Below, in pieces: positions 8,530 through 13,701 of a stretch of 13,701 nucleotides of DNA. A program made the position numbers and the translations under genes. Below the pieces are notes generated by a model that saw nothing but the letters and a program-made list of their open reading frames with translations, was not told the origin of the DNA and ran no database searches. Within the stretch, counting starts at the first letter, position 1; every line of letters starts with the position of its first letter. Origin of the DNA: CAWVWF01 sp963933885 (lineage in GTDB: Bacteria; Bacteroidota; Bacteroidia; Flavobacteriales_C; GCA-002722245); assembly GCA_963933885.1 (NCBI GenBank), contig CAWVWF010000090.1, positions 1 through 13,701 on the forward strand. The letters are read 5' to 3'.

Positions 8530-8762
8530 CATAAAACCTATTACATTCGGAAGTAAATTGGAATCTTTTAACATTGGTACTTTCACAGTCTATTGCTACA
8601 ATTATCAAACACGCAGAAACCTAGCAAACAATACTCTCCTCCAATTAACTACCGTACTTTTTAATTTAGCAAAACGTAATCTAAAAGGCAAAATATTCGA
8701 TTTTTAATCGGCTTTCAACCTAAACATCACCCAATAAACCCAAGTTAACAACAATAATAACC

Positions 8763-9764
8763 TTAACATGAACTCCTTTCAACTAGTTCCGATAATAATT
8801 CAACCGATTTCAACTCAGTTTTTTCCTTTCCATTCATTTGGTTCAATAATAAATCCATAGTATACTCGGCAATTTCCTTGTATGGCGTTTTATTTGCAGA
8901 TACTTTTGGAAAAATAAATGGGAACACTTCATGATCATAAAGTGAAATCACAGAAAAGTCGCTTGGGATTTTAATATCCATTTCACTCAAAGCTTCAACA
9001 AGCTTTAAAGTAAGCACATCATTCGTACTGATAAGCGCTTTTAACTCAGGATTATTTGCTTTAACTTCTTTAATCACGTTGGACACCTCACTCCTATCTT
9101 TCGCATCAATACTTAAAATAATCAATGAGTCTTTTTTAAATCCAAACTCTAAAAGTGCTTTCTCAGCTCCCTTAATAACAGAAGACATGAATTGATTCGT
9201 GTTTTTCTGATCGAAAGCTATTGCTATTTGAGTTCGCCCTTTCTTAAGTAAGTGAATCGAATTTTGATATATAATCTCTGCGTAATCTAAACCAACAAAA
9301 TTAGTTTCTTGATTACCCAATTTATGATCTACCATTACTACAGGAAAACCATTCTTTATTAATTTATTAAAAGATTCATCTTGTAAATCACTGCTTACGA
9401 TAACACCATCTACACTTTTACTAATTATAGAGGTTAACTTATCTTTAGTAGAGTCTCCTAAACTACTTATCAAAACATTATAACCTTTCGTTGCAGCGAT
9501 GGTTTCTATATTCTTACATATGTTAGATTGATAGTTATCGTTTAGATCACCTAACATTAATCCTAATGTATAGGTTTTACCACTTCTCAAACTACGAGCA
9601 GTTTGATTTGGTCTGTAATTTAATTCAATTGCCTTTTCTTTGACTTTCTCCTGAACATCCTTGTTAATACCATATTGATTCCCTTTGCCATTTAAGACCA
9701 GTGAAACCAAAGTTTTAGAAACCCCTAGTTCTGTTGCAAGATCACTTAGTGATACTTTTTTCAT
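8763..9764 (-). CDS. LacI/GalR-family transcriptional regulator
   Basis: This is a sugar-responsive-type DNA-binding regulator of 333 residues from the start chosen here. The N-terminal helix-turn-helix (about 4-24; VSLSDLATELGVSKTLVSLVLNG) and hinge (about 49-62; NYRPNQTARSLRSGKT) are textbook for the family. The periplasmic-binding-protein-like effector domain (about 63-325) begins YTLGLMLGDLNDNY and includes DGVIVSSDL, VVMVDHKLG and ALISTNDVLTLKLVEAL. I prefer the ATG at 9764 because family members begin MKKVSLxDLA. An in-frame ATG at 9791 would add nine residues (MNDEYNIGN). No transporter or carbohydrate enzyme gene is adjacent, so the ligand and regulon cannot be predicted. It may be a global or remotely acting regulator. 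Confidence 0.93.
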   Translation of the reverse strand: MKKVSLSDLATELGVSKTLVSLVLNGKGNQYGINKDVQEKVKEKAIELNYRPNQTARSLRSGKTYTLGLMLGDLNDNYQSNICKNIETIAATKGYNVLISSLGDSTKDKLTSIISKSVDGVIVSSDLQDESFNKLIKNGFPVVMVDHKLGNQETNFVGLDYAEIIYQNSIHLLKKGRTQIAIAFDQKNTNQFMSSVIKGAEKALLEFGFKKDSLIILSIDAKDRSEVSNVIKEVKANNPELKALISTNDVLTLKLVEALSEMDIKIPSDFSVISLYDHEVFPFIFPKVSANKTPYKEIAEYTMDLLLNQMNGKEKTELKSVELLSELVERSSC

Positions 9765-9800
9765 ATTCCCAATATTATATTCATCATTCAATTAGGTTAA

Positions 9801-9806
9801 AGCGCT
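9801..9806. promoter_or_regulatory. Possible autoregulatory LacI-type operator core
   Basis: AGCGCT is a six-base palindrome with the central CpG typical of LacI-family operators. It lies in the leader of the regulator gene, 37 bases before its chosen start. Symmetry does not extend beyond six bases, so support is weak. If real it would act as a roadblock to its own gene. Confidence 0.25.
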
Positions 9807-9849
9807 GACTAATTCCTAAGCTGAATAAAAAGATGAACTTATAACTTTT

Positions 9850-9879
9850 CAAAAGTACTCTAAGAGGGGAATATCCAAT
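9850..9879 (-). promoter_or_regulatory. Promoter of the LacI-family gene
   Basis: On the minus strand, ATTG (9876-9879) is followed after 18 bases by TACTTTTG (9850-9857). This fits the Bacteroidota pattern of a TTG-containing -33 box and a TAnnTTTG -7 box. It implies a leader of roughly 80 bases before the ATG at 9764. Confidence 0.6.
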
Positions 9880-9963
9880 ACTAAAAAAAGACTTAAAATA
9901 TATCACCCAAACGTCATACTTAAAGATTTGAGAACCTAATTATATAATACCTTATTAATTTTG

Positions 9964-9971
9964 TATTTTTG
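9964..9971 (+). promoter_or_regulatory. mtaB: mtaB promoter, -7 element adjoining the start codon
   Basis: TATTTTTG matches TAnnTTTG exactly and ends only six bases before the ATG at 9978. Transcription from this element would begin at or within a few bases of the start codon. No good -33 TTTG box is seen at the expected distance. An upstream TTTG at 9927-9930 is too far away. Confidence 0.55.
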
Positions 9972-9977
9972 CAGTCC

Positions 9978-11285
9978 ATGATTCAATACAAAAAAGTCGC
10001 ATTTTACACGCTAGGTTGCAAATTAAACTTCTCCGAAACATCAAGTATCGCTAGAAACTTTGAAAACGGTGGTTTCGCAAGAGTTAACTTTGAAGAGCAT
10101 CCAGATATTTTTATAATTAACACTTGTTCTGTTACTGATAATGCGGATAAAAAATGTAGACAAATTGTAAGAAAGGCTAAGAAGATAAATCCAGACGCAT
10201 TTGTTGCGATTATTGGATGTTACGCACAGCTTAAACCCCAGGAAATATCTGAGATGAAAGGGGTTAATATGGTACTAGGAGCGAATGAAAAGTTCAACAT
10301 CCTAGAACACATCAAAAATACAGAGTCCAAAAGCGAAAAAACAACAGTAGTTCTTGATGGAGAGATCGATGAAGTAAAAGAGTTTTTCCCCTCATTTTCA
10401 AGTGGAGATCGTACAAGAACTTTCTTAAAAGTTCAAGATGGTTGTGATTATTCATGTTCATTTTGTACCATTCCATTGGCAAGAGGAAAAAGTAGAAGTA
10501 ACTCAATAGCAAAAACAATGGAAGTTGCTAACGAAGTTATTTCTGGGACTGATGCTAAAGAAATCGTACTTACTGGAGTTAACATTGGAGATTTCGGAAG
10601 ATATAACGATGAATCTTTCAATGGTTTGGTAAAAGAACTAGATCAATTAAACGGAATCGAAAGAATAAGAATTTCTTCTATAGAGCCTAATTTGTTAACT
10701 GATGAAATTATAGATACAGTTGCTAAAAGCAACAAGTTCGTACCTCACTTTCATATTCCATTACAATCAGGTTCTCCTGAATTATTAAAAGCAATGCGTC
10801 GACGCTATAAGCGTGATGTATACGAAACTAGAGTGGCAAATATTAAAAACTTAATGCCTCACTGTTGTATCGGAGTTGATGTAATTGTTGGTTTCCCTGG
10901 TGAAACAGAAGAGTTATTCATGCAAACGTATGATTTCTTAAAAGACCTAAACATTAGTTACTTACACGTGTTTAGTTATTCTGAAAGAGACAATACTTTA
11001 GCGCCTACAATGGAAAATGCAGTTTCCAAAGCGGATCGTGATGATAGAAGCAAAAGATTAAGAATCTTATCTTCTAAAAAGAAACGTGCGTTCTACGAAG
11101 AGAATGTAGGAAAGTCTTTCCCCGTTTTATTCGAAGCTGAAGAGAACAATAATTTCATGACTGGTTTTACTTCTAACTACGTAAAAGTTAAAACGCCTTT
11201 CAAGCAAGAATTGGTGAATACAATTCAACAGGTTAATCTTAAAGAGATTGATAAAGATGGACTATTCTTGGTTGATTTCGCTTGA
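9978..11285 (+). CDS. mtaB: tRNA t6A37 C2-methylthiotransferase MtaB
   Basis: MtaB is a radical-SAM enzyme that adds a methylthio group to t6A at position 37 of ANN-decoding tRNAs, giving ms2t6A. The 435-residue protein has the N-terminal methylthiotransferase domain with its cluster cysteines C14 (TLGCKLN), C50 (INTCSVT) and C81 (IIGCYAQ). The radical-SAM CxxxCxxC motif is C156, C160 and C163 (GCDYSCSFCTIP). Further family motifs are VLTGVNIG, RISSIEPN, HIPLQSGSPELLKAMRRRY and DVIVGFPGET. A short, divergent TRAM-like domain ends the protein (about 370-435). The TLGCKLN signature separates MtaB from MiaB and RimO. I use ATG 9978; an upstream in-frame TTG at 9969 overlaps the -7 promoter element and is unlikely to be transcribed. 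It is a single-gene unit, divergent from the LacI-type gene. Confidence 0.96.
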   Translation: MIQYKKVAFYTLGCKLNFSETSSIARNFENGGFARVNFEEHPDIFIINTCSVTDNADKKCRQIVRKAKKINPDAFVAIIGCYAQLKPQEISEMKGVNMVLGANEKFNILEHIKNTESKSEKTTVVLDGEIDEVKEFFPSFSSGDRTRTFLKVQDGCDYSCSFCTIPLARGKSRSNSIAKTMEVANEVISGTDAKEIVLTGVNIGDFGRYNDESFNGLVKELDQLNGIERIRISSIEPNLLTDEIIDTVAKSNKFVPHFHIPLQSGSPELLKAMRRRYKRDVYETRVANIKNLMPHCCIGVDVIVGFPGETEELFMQTYDFLKDLNISYLHVFSYSERDNTLAPTMENAVSKADRDDRSKRLRILSSKKKRAFYEENVGKSFPVLFEAEENNNFMTGFTSNYVKVKTPFKQELVNTIQQVNLKEIDKDGLFLVDFA

Positions 11286-11317
11286 TACTCGTTACTCCGT
11301 TTACCATTCCTGAAACT

Positions 11318-11353
11318 TGTCATTCCTGCGAAGGCAGGAATCTAAACGTCTCG
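11318..11353 (+). repeat. Dispersed palindrome copy 1, subtype A
   Basis: This 36-base unit starts TGTC, then the 20-base hairpin ATTCCTGCGAAGGCAGGAAT (8-bp stem, GAAG loop), then CTAAACGTCTCG. It differs from the other A copies by one base (TAAAC instead of TAGAC). The five bases before it (AAACT) match, inverted, the five bases after copy 4. Confidence 0.92.
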
Positions 11354-11393
11354 ATAACAACTGATATTATAAACTAAACGCTTAAAAAACTAG

Positions 11394-11425
11394 GCGTCTA
11401 GATTCCTGCCTTCGCAGGAATGACA
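11394..11425 (-). repeat. Dispersed palindrome copy 2, subtype B (inverted)
   Basis: This is the reverse complement of the same palindrome core. Its inner flank ends GACGC-C rather than the GACGTCTCG of the plus-oriented copies. With copy 1 it makes an inverted pair 40 bases apart, 108 bases overall, that could fold as one long imperfect hairpin. Confidence 0.9.
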
Positions 11426-11428
11426 ATC

Positions 11429-11448
11429 GTGTGTGTGTGTGTGTGTGT
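11429..11448. repeat. (GT)10 dinucleotide tract
   Basis: Ten uninterrupted GT units start four bases after palindrome copy 2 and run directly into the 8-bp tandem array. The tract is non-coding and a likely slippage site. Confidence 0.95.
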
Positions 11449-11559
11449 CGTTATATCGTTGTGTCGTTGTGTCGTTGTATCGTTGTATCGTTGTATCGTT
11501 GTATCGTTGTGTCGTTGTGTCGTTGTGTCGTTGTGTCGTTGTGTCGTTGTGTCGTTGTG
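11448..11559. repeat. 14-unit 8-bp tandem array TCGTTGT[G/A]
   Basis: Fourteen contiguous 8-bp units are present. Unit 1 is TCGTTATA, units 2-3 are TCGTTGTG, units 4-7 are TCGTTGTA, and units 8-14 are TCGTTGTG. The blockwise order of the variants points to local duplication of blocks. The period is not a multiple of three and no gene crosses it. There are no unique spacers, so it is not a CRISPR array. Confidence 0.95.
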
Positions 11560-11584
11560 TAAATAAAGTTCGTCAAAAACGAAC

Positions 11585-11620
11585 TGTCATTCCTGCGAAG
11601 GCAGGAATCTAGACGTCTCG
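11585..11620 (+). repeat. Dispersed palindrome copy 3, subtype A
   Basis: This 36-base unit is identical to copy 5 over its whole length. Similarity continues beyond it as NTAACANAC, as in the other A copies. It forms the left bracket of the GIY-YIG gene, 123 bases before its start codon. Confidence 0.92.
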
Positions 11621-11743
11621 CTAACACACCTCAAATAAGTAATTATAAAACAATTACAACTCCCTTCTAACCAAAACTAAACTTCACTAAAACCTCTTCC
11701 AATAAACACATCCACTAAAACTCACTCATCATAAATTCACAAC

Positions 11744-12076
11744 ATGAAAAACTACTGGATTTACATAATGAGCAACAAATCAAGAACAGTATATTACATC
11801 GGAGTAACAAACGACATCCAACGAAGAACCTTCGAACACAAAACACTAACAGGCTCAACATTCGCATCAAATTTCAATTGCACACAATTACTCTACTCAG
11901 ATGAATTCAATAACATCAACGATGCTATCACTCAAGAAAAAAGATTAAAAAAGTGGAAACGTTCATGGAAAGACAAACTCATCAAAGAAAACAATCCAAA
12001 CTTTATAGATTTAGCGGGAGATTGGTTTGAGCCAGAGGATATCAAGGCGTCTAGATTCCTGCCTTCGCAGGAATGA
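11744..12076 (+). CDS. Single-domain GIY-YIG endonuclease (YhbQ/UPF0213-like)
   Basis: This 110-residue protein is almost entirely one GIY-YIG nuclease domain. It shows the first strand WIYIMSN (5-11), YYIGVTND (17-24; the YIG half), the conserved R28 region (DIQRRTFEH) and the catalytic Glu E65 in ITQEKRLKKWKR. It closes with NPNFIDLAGDWF (84-95), as is usual in the family. Small proteins of this kind are often annotated as excinuclease subunit C-like; their cellular substrates are largely unknown. Residues 102-110 (ASRFLPSQE) and the TGA stop are read from palindrome copy 4, so the C-terminus was rewritten by repeat insertion, or the gene travels with the repeat. The 123 bases upstream hold a single G and no recognisable Shine-Dalgarno. 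All catalytic residues appear intact. It is the only gene in the repeat island. Confidence 0.9.
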   Translation: MKNYWIYIMSNKSRTVYYIGVTNDIQRRTFEHKTLTGSTFASNFNCTQLLYSDEFNNINDAITQEKRLKKWKRSWKDKLIKENNPNFIDLAGDWFEPEDIKASRFLPSQE

Positions 12077-12078
12077 CA
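12047..12078 (-). repeat. Dispersed palindrome copy 4, subtype B, overlapping the GIY-YIG 3' end
   Basis: This inverted copy has the same 32 bases as copy 2. Its first 30 bases are read in frame as the last nine codons and the stop of the GIY-YIG gene. Identity with copy 1 (inverted) extends five bases further, through AGTTT at 12079-12083. Confidence 0.92.
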
Positions 12079-12138
12079 AGTTTGTTATTGTGTTTTTTTA
12101 ATGGTAAACTACTTTGAAATAAAATTCATCCTAAAACA

Positions 12139-12174
12139 TGTCATTCCTGCGAAGGCAGGAATCTAGACGTCTCG
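12139..12174 (+). repeat. Dispersed palindrome copy 5, subtype A (unpaired)
   Basis: This copy is identical to copy 3 over 36 bases. It lies 60 bases after copy 4 and has no B partner before dapB. The following 12175-12264 is A/C-rich with only three G residues and shows no gene. Confidence 0.92.
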
Positions 12175-12264
12175 TTAACAAACACAGTTTCACAAAACAA
12201 AACCACACAACAAATCATACCCTCCCAAGCACAACATCAACCTCCAATAAAAACTAAAGAAAAA

Positions 12265-12978
12265 CTAAACAGCCAACATATCCTTCATCCCGTGGAATCC
12301 AGATCTACCATTCATAAACTCACTTGCCAATACAGCACCTAAAGCAAAACCTTTTCTATTGTGAGCAGTGTGACGAATATAAATCTCATCGATCTCATTC
12401 TCATAAGTCACTACATGAGTACCAGGAACACTTTCGATTCTCTTAGAAATAATTCCTACATTCTCCTTAGCAACAGTACCCTCGTTAGTCCATCCGTTAA
12501 CACCGTCAACACCTTCGATAACACCTTCAGCTAAAGTGATTGCAGTTCCACTAGGTGCATCTAATTTCTGAGTATGGTGAATCTCTTCCATTTCAATATT
12601 GTAATCAGAATACGGACTCATTAACTGAGCTAATTTTCTGTTCAACTCGAAAAAGATATTTACTCCAACACTAAAGTTAGAAGCATAAAACAACCCTGCT
12701 CCTGCTTTAGTTTGTTCGATACATTCATCCAAACTATCCAACCAACCCGTTGTTCCAACAACTACAGGAACATTAGATTTAAAACACAATTGAATATTAT
12801 TAAAAGCAGTCTCAGGTCTACTAAATTCGATCGCTACATTCGCTTTCGACAAGTTTTCAACTGTTAAATCAGCTAAATTATCAGCACCAATTTTCAACAC
12901 AATTTCATGCCCTCGAGAAACAGCTATTTTCTCAATTTCTTTACCCATTTTACCGTAACCCAAAAGTGCAATCTTCAT
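12265..12978 (-). CDS. dapB: 4-hydroxy-tetrahydrodipicolinate reductase
   Basis: DapB reduces 4-hydroxy-tetrahydrodipicolinate to tetrahydrodipicolinate with NAD(P)H, in the route to diaminopimelate and lysine. The 237-residue protein opens with the Rossmann motif GYGKMG (7-12). It has VVVGTTGW (72-79), ASNFSVGVN (99-107), the catalytic EEIHHTQKLDAPSGTA block (131-146; catalytic H134, K138, substrate-binding PSGTA) and RHTAHNRKGFALGAV (202-216). All active-site residues are present. The N-terminal domain is compact, and the overall length suits Bacteroidota enzymes. The gene is alone on the minus strand, divergent from parE, with no other dap gene nearby. It starts about 20 bases after a clear -7 element, so its leader is short and without an evident Shine-Dalgarno. 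No terminator is obvious, although palindrome copies 4 and 5 lie downstream. Confidence 0.96.
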   Translation of the reverse strand: MKIALLGYGKMGKEIEKIAVSRGHEIVLKIGADNLADLTVENLSKANVAIEFSRPETAFNNIQLCFKSNVPVVVGTTGWLDSLDECIEQTKAGAGLFYASNFSVGVNIFFELNRKLAQLMSPYSDYNIEMEEIHHTQKLDAPSGTAITLAEGVIEGVDGVNGWTNEGTVAKENVGIISKRIESVPGTHVVTYENEIDEIYIRHTAHNRKGFALGAVLASEFMNGRSGFHGMKDMLAV

Positions 12979-12998
12979 GTTTTTCTGCTTTGAATTGC

Positions 12999-13006
12999 CA
13001 AATATA
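12999..13006 (-). promoter_or_regulatory. dapB: dapB promoter, -7 element
   Basis: On the minus strand the sequence reads TATATTTG, an exact match to TAnnTTTG, 20 bases before the dapB start. There is no TTTG box at the usual upstream distance. The first copy of the GAAATC hairpin repeat (13011-13031) occupies that position instead. Confidence 0.65.
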
Positions 13007-13010
13007 GGGG

Positions 13011-13322
13011 GAAATCTTTGATTTCATTAATTCATTCTTCAATTTTTCAATTTATCAATTCCGAAATCTTTGATTTCATTAATCCATTTATCAATTTTTC
13101 TATTAATCAATTCCATATCTAGAAGTAAAAAAAACAAAGCATTCCCACCTCTAATCAACCCAACAAACAATCAATTAACACACCCCAACAAATTGATTAA
13201 TGAAAAGGGGAAATCTTTGATTTCATTAATTAATTCATACATCTGAAAGCAAAAACAAAGCATTAAATTACGCTAATCAACACACCCCAAAAATTGAAAA
13301 ATTGATCAATAGAAAAATTGCT
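13011..13322. repeat. Three-copy hairpin repeat within a degenerate tandem duplication
   Basis: A 21-base unit (GAAATCTTTGATTTCATTAAT) occurs at 13011-13031, 13063-13083 and 13210-13230. Each copy contains the small inverted repeat GAAATC-TTT-GATTTC. After copies two and three the same order of motifs recurs: a stretch like ACAAAGCATT, then CTAATCAA, then ACACACCCCA, then A/T-rich ATTGATTAA-like DNA. This suggests a diverged duplication of about 110-150 bp. No gene is supported in 12979-13435. Confidence 0.75.
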
Positions 13323-13327
13323 TAATT

Positions 13328-13356
13328 CATTTTTCACCTCTCCAAGGTGAAAAATG
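13328..13356. promoter_or_regulatory. Perfect 12-bp-stem hairpin upstream of parE
   Basis: CATTTTTCACCT (13328-13339) pairs exactly with AGGTGAAAAATG (13345-13356) around a 5-base loop. It lies about 80 bases before the parE start. No T-tract follows on either strand, so a standard terminator is doubtful. It could be an operator for a dimeric regulator or a boundary between the divergent genes dapB and parE. Confidence 0.5.
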
Positions 13357-13435
13357 TTAATAAGTATCAAGACACACAGACCTTTATAGCGTTCAAGAAT
13401 GCTATTTTTACGACCTATCCAAAAACTGCGTTGGA

Positions 13436-13701
13436 ATGGCTGAATATACTGAAGATAATATACGATCACTCGATTGGAAAGAACACATTCGCTTAAGACC
13501 CGGAATGTACATTGGGAAACTAGGAGATGGTTCACAACCAGATGATGGAATCTCCATACTTTTAAAAGAAGTAATCGATAACTCTATTGATGAATTTGTA
13601 ATGGGTAACGGTAAAGTTATCGAAGTTAAAATTCGCGATAGAAGAGTAACAGTTCGAGATTATGGAAGGCGGCAACCCAACAATGGCAATATGGCTGGGT
13701 A
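13436..13701 (+). CDS. parE: DNA topoisomerase IV subunit B, N-terminal fragment (cut by window end)
   Basis: ParE is the ATPase subunit of topoisomerase IV, which decatenates daughter chromosomes. The first residues (MAEYTEDNIRSLDWKEHIR, then RPGMYIGKLGDGS) fit the Bacteroidota ParE N-terminus rather than GyrB. The GHKL ATPase motif I is present (LLKEVIDNSIDEF, with the Mg-binding Asn), followed by the strand VTVRDYGR. The family would continue DYGRGIP, but the window reads DYGRRQPNNGNMAG to its last base. About the final 36 bases therefore look out of family. The ATG at 13436 follows GGA and gives the expected N-terminus. A TATTTTTA near-match to the -7 consensus (13402-13409) could be the promoter. 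The rest of the gene lies beyond the window. Confidence 0.88.
   Translation, partial: MAEYTEDNIRSLDWKEHIRLRPGMYIGKLGDGSQPDDGISILLKEVIDNSIDEFVMGNGKVIEVKIRDRRVTVRDYGRRQPNNGNMAG

Larger units (their letters stand above)
11585..12078. mobile_element. Candidate palindrome-bracketed GIY-YIG cassette
   Basis: A subtype A palindrome (11585-11620) and an inverted subtype B palindrome (12047-12078) enclose a single nuclease gene, giving a 494-bp unit with inverted ends. The right end overlaps the 3' end of the gene. I see no target-site duplication and no transposase. The element status is an inference from this arrangement and from the shorter gene-less A/B pair at 11318-11425. Confidence 0.35.

Noticed and set aside
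9969..9977. TTG start for mtaB
   Set aside because: The TTG lies within the -7 promoter element, and the ATG at 9978 gives the family N-terminus.
10312..10518. Minus-strand open frame within mtaB
   Set aside because: It is antisense to the radical-SAM region of mtaB and has no independent support.
11448..11559. CRISPR array
   Set aside because: Units are 8 bp, contiguous and lack spacers, and no cas gene is present.
11318..12174. Palindrome copies as CRISPR repeats or as insertion-sequence ends with a transposase
   Set aside because: Copies alternate in orientation with unequal spacing (40, 159, 426 and 60 bases), and no transposase or Y1 domain is encoded. A nuclease-associated palindrome family fits better.
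13263..13535. Minus-strand open frame of about 90 codons
   Set aside because: It runs antisense through the parE start and the hairpin repeats and shows no recognisable protein features.

Overview
The window looks like chromosomal DNA from an AT-rich member of the Bacteroidota, most likely Flavobacteriales in the broad sense. Four things point there: two secreted proteins ending in type IX secretion (T9SS) sorting domains, a bS16 ribosomal protein with the long C-terminal extension of this phylum, promoter elements of the TAnnTTTG type, and a ParE N-terminus of the Bacteroidota kind. I cannot name a genus.

Left part (1-7557): on the minus strand a LytTR response regulator (2907-3644) is followed after 15 bases by a 954-residue T9SS-exported protein with two CARDB-like repeats and a GEVED-like domain (27-2891). 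Divergent from them is a 1258-residue T9SS-exported, Asn-rich, probably beta-helical protein (3781-7557). No histidine kinase is visible. The regulator may control one or both surface proteins.

Middle part (7558-11285): a perfect 27-bp inverted repeat follows the large gene. Next come a terminator and rpsP (minus strand, with a tandemly repeated Ala/Glu tail), then a LacI-family regulator (minus strand) divergent from mtaB, the tRNA ms2t6A37 methylthiotransferase. A -7 element sits almost on the mtaB start codon, so its mRNA is probably leaderless or nearly so.

Repeat island (11286-12264): five copies of a dispersed palindrome (core ATTCCTGC-GAAG-GCAGGAAT) alternate in orientation. They belong to two subtypes, A (plus) and B (minus), told apart by their inner flanks. 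One A/B pair brackets a small GIY-YIG nuclease gene whose last nine residues and stop codon are supplied by the repeat. Another A/B pair is only 108 bp long and has no gene. A (GT)10 tract and a 14-unit 8-bp tandem array lie between the two pairs. This is the most unusual part of the window and could be a nuclease-associated palindrome cassette with a gene-less relative.

Right part (12265-13701): dapB of lysine and diaminopimelate synthesis (minus strand) is divergent from the first 266 bp of parE (topoisomerase IV subunit B), which is cut by the window end. The intergenic region holds three copies of a small hairpin repeat inside a degenerate duplication, plus a separate perfect 12-bp-stem hairpin. 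The last ~36 bases of parE do not match the family and may be an assembly artefact.

The housekeeping genes (rpsP, mtaB, dapB, parE) form no shared pathway. The window is mainly single-gene units separated by repeat-bearing intergenic DNA.
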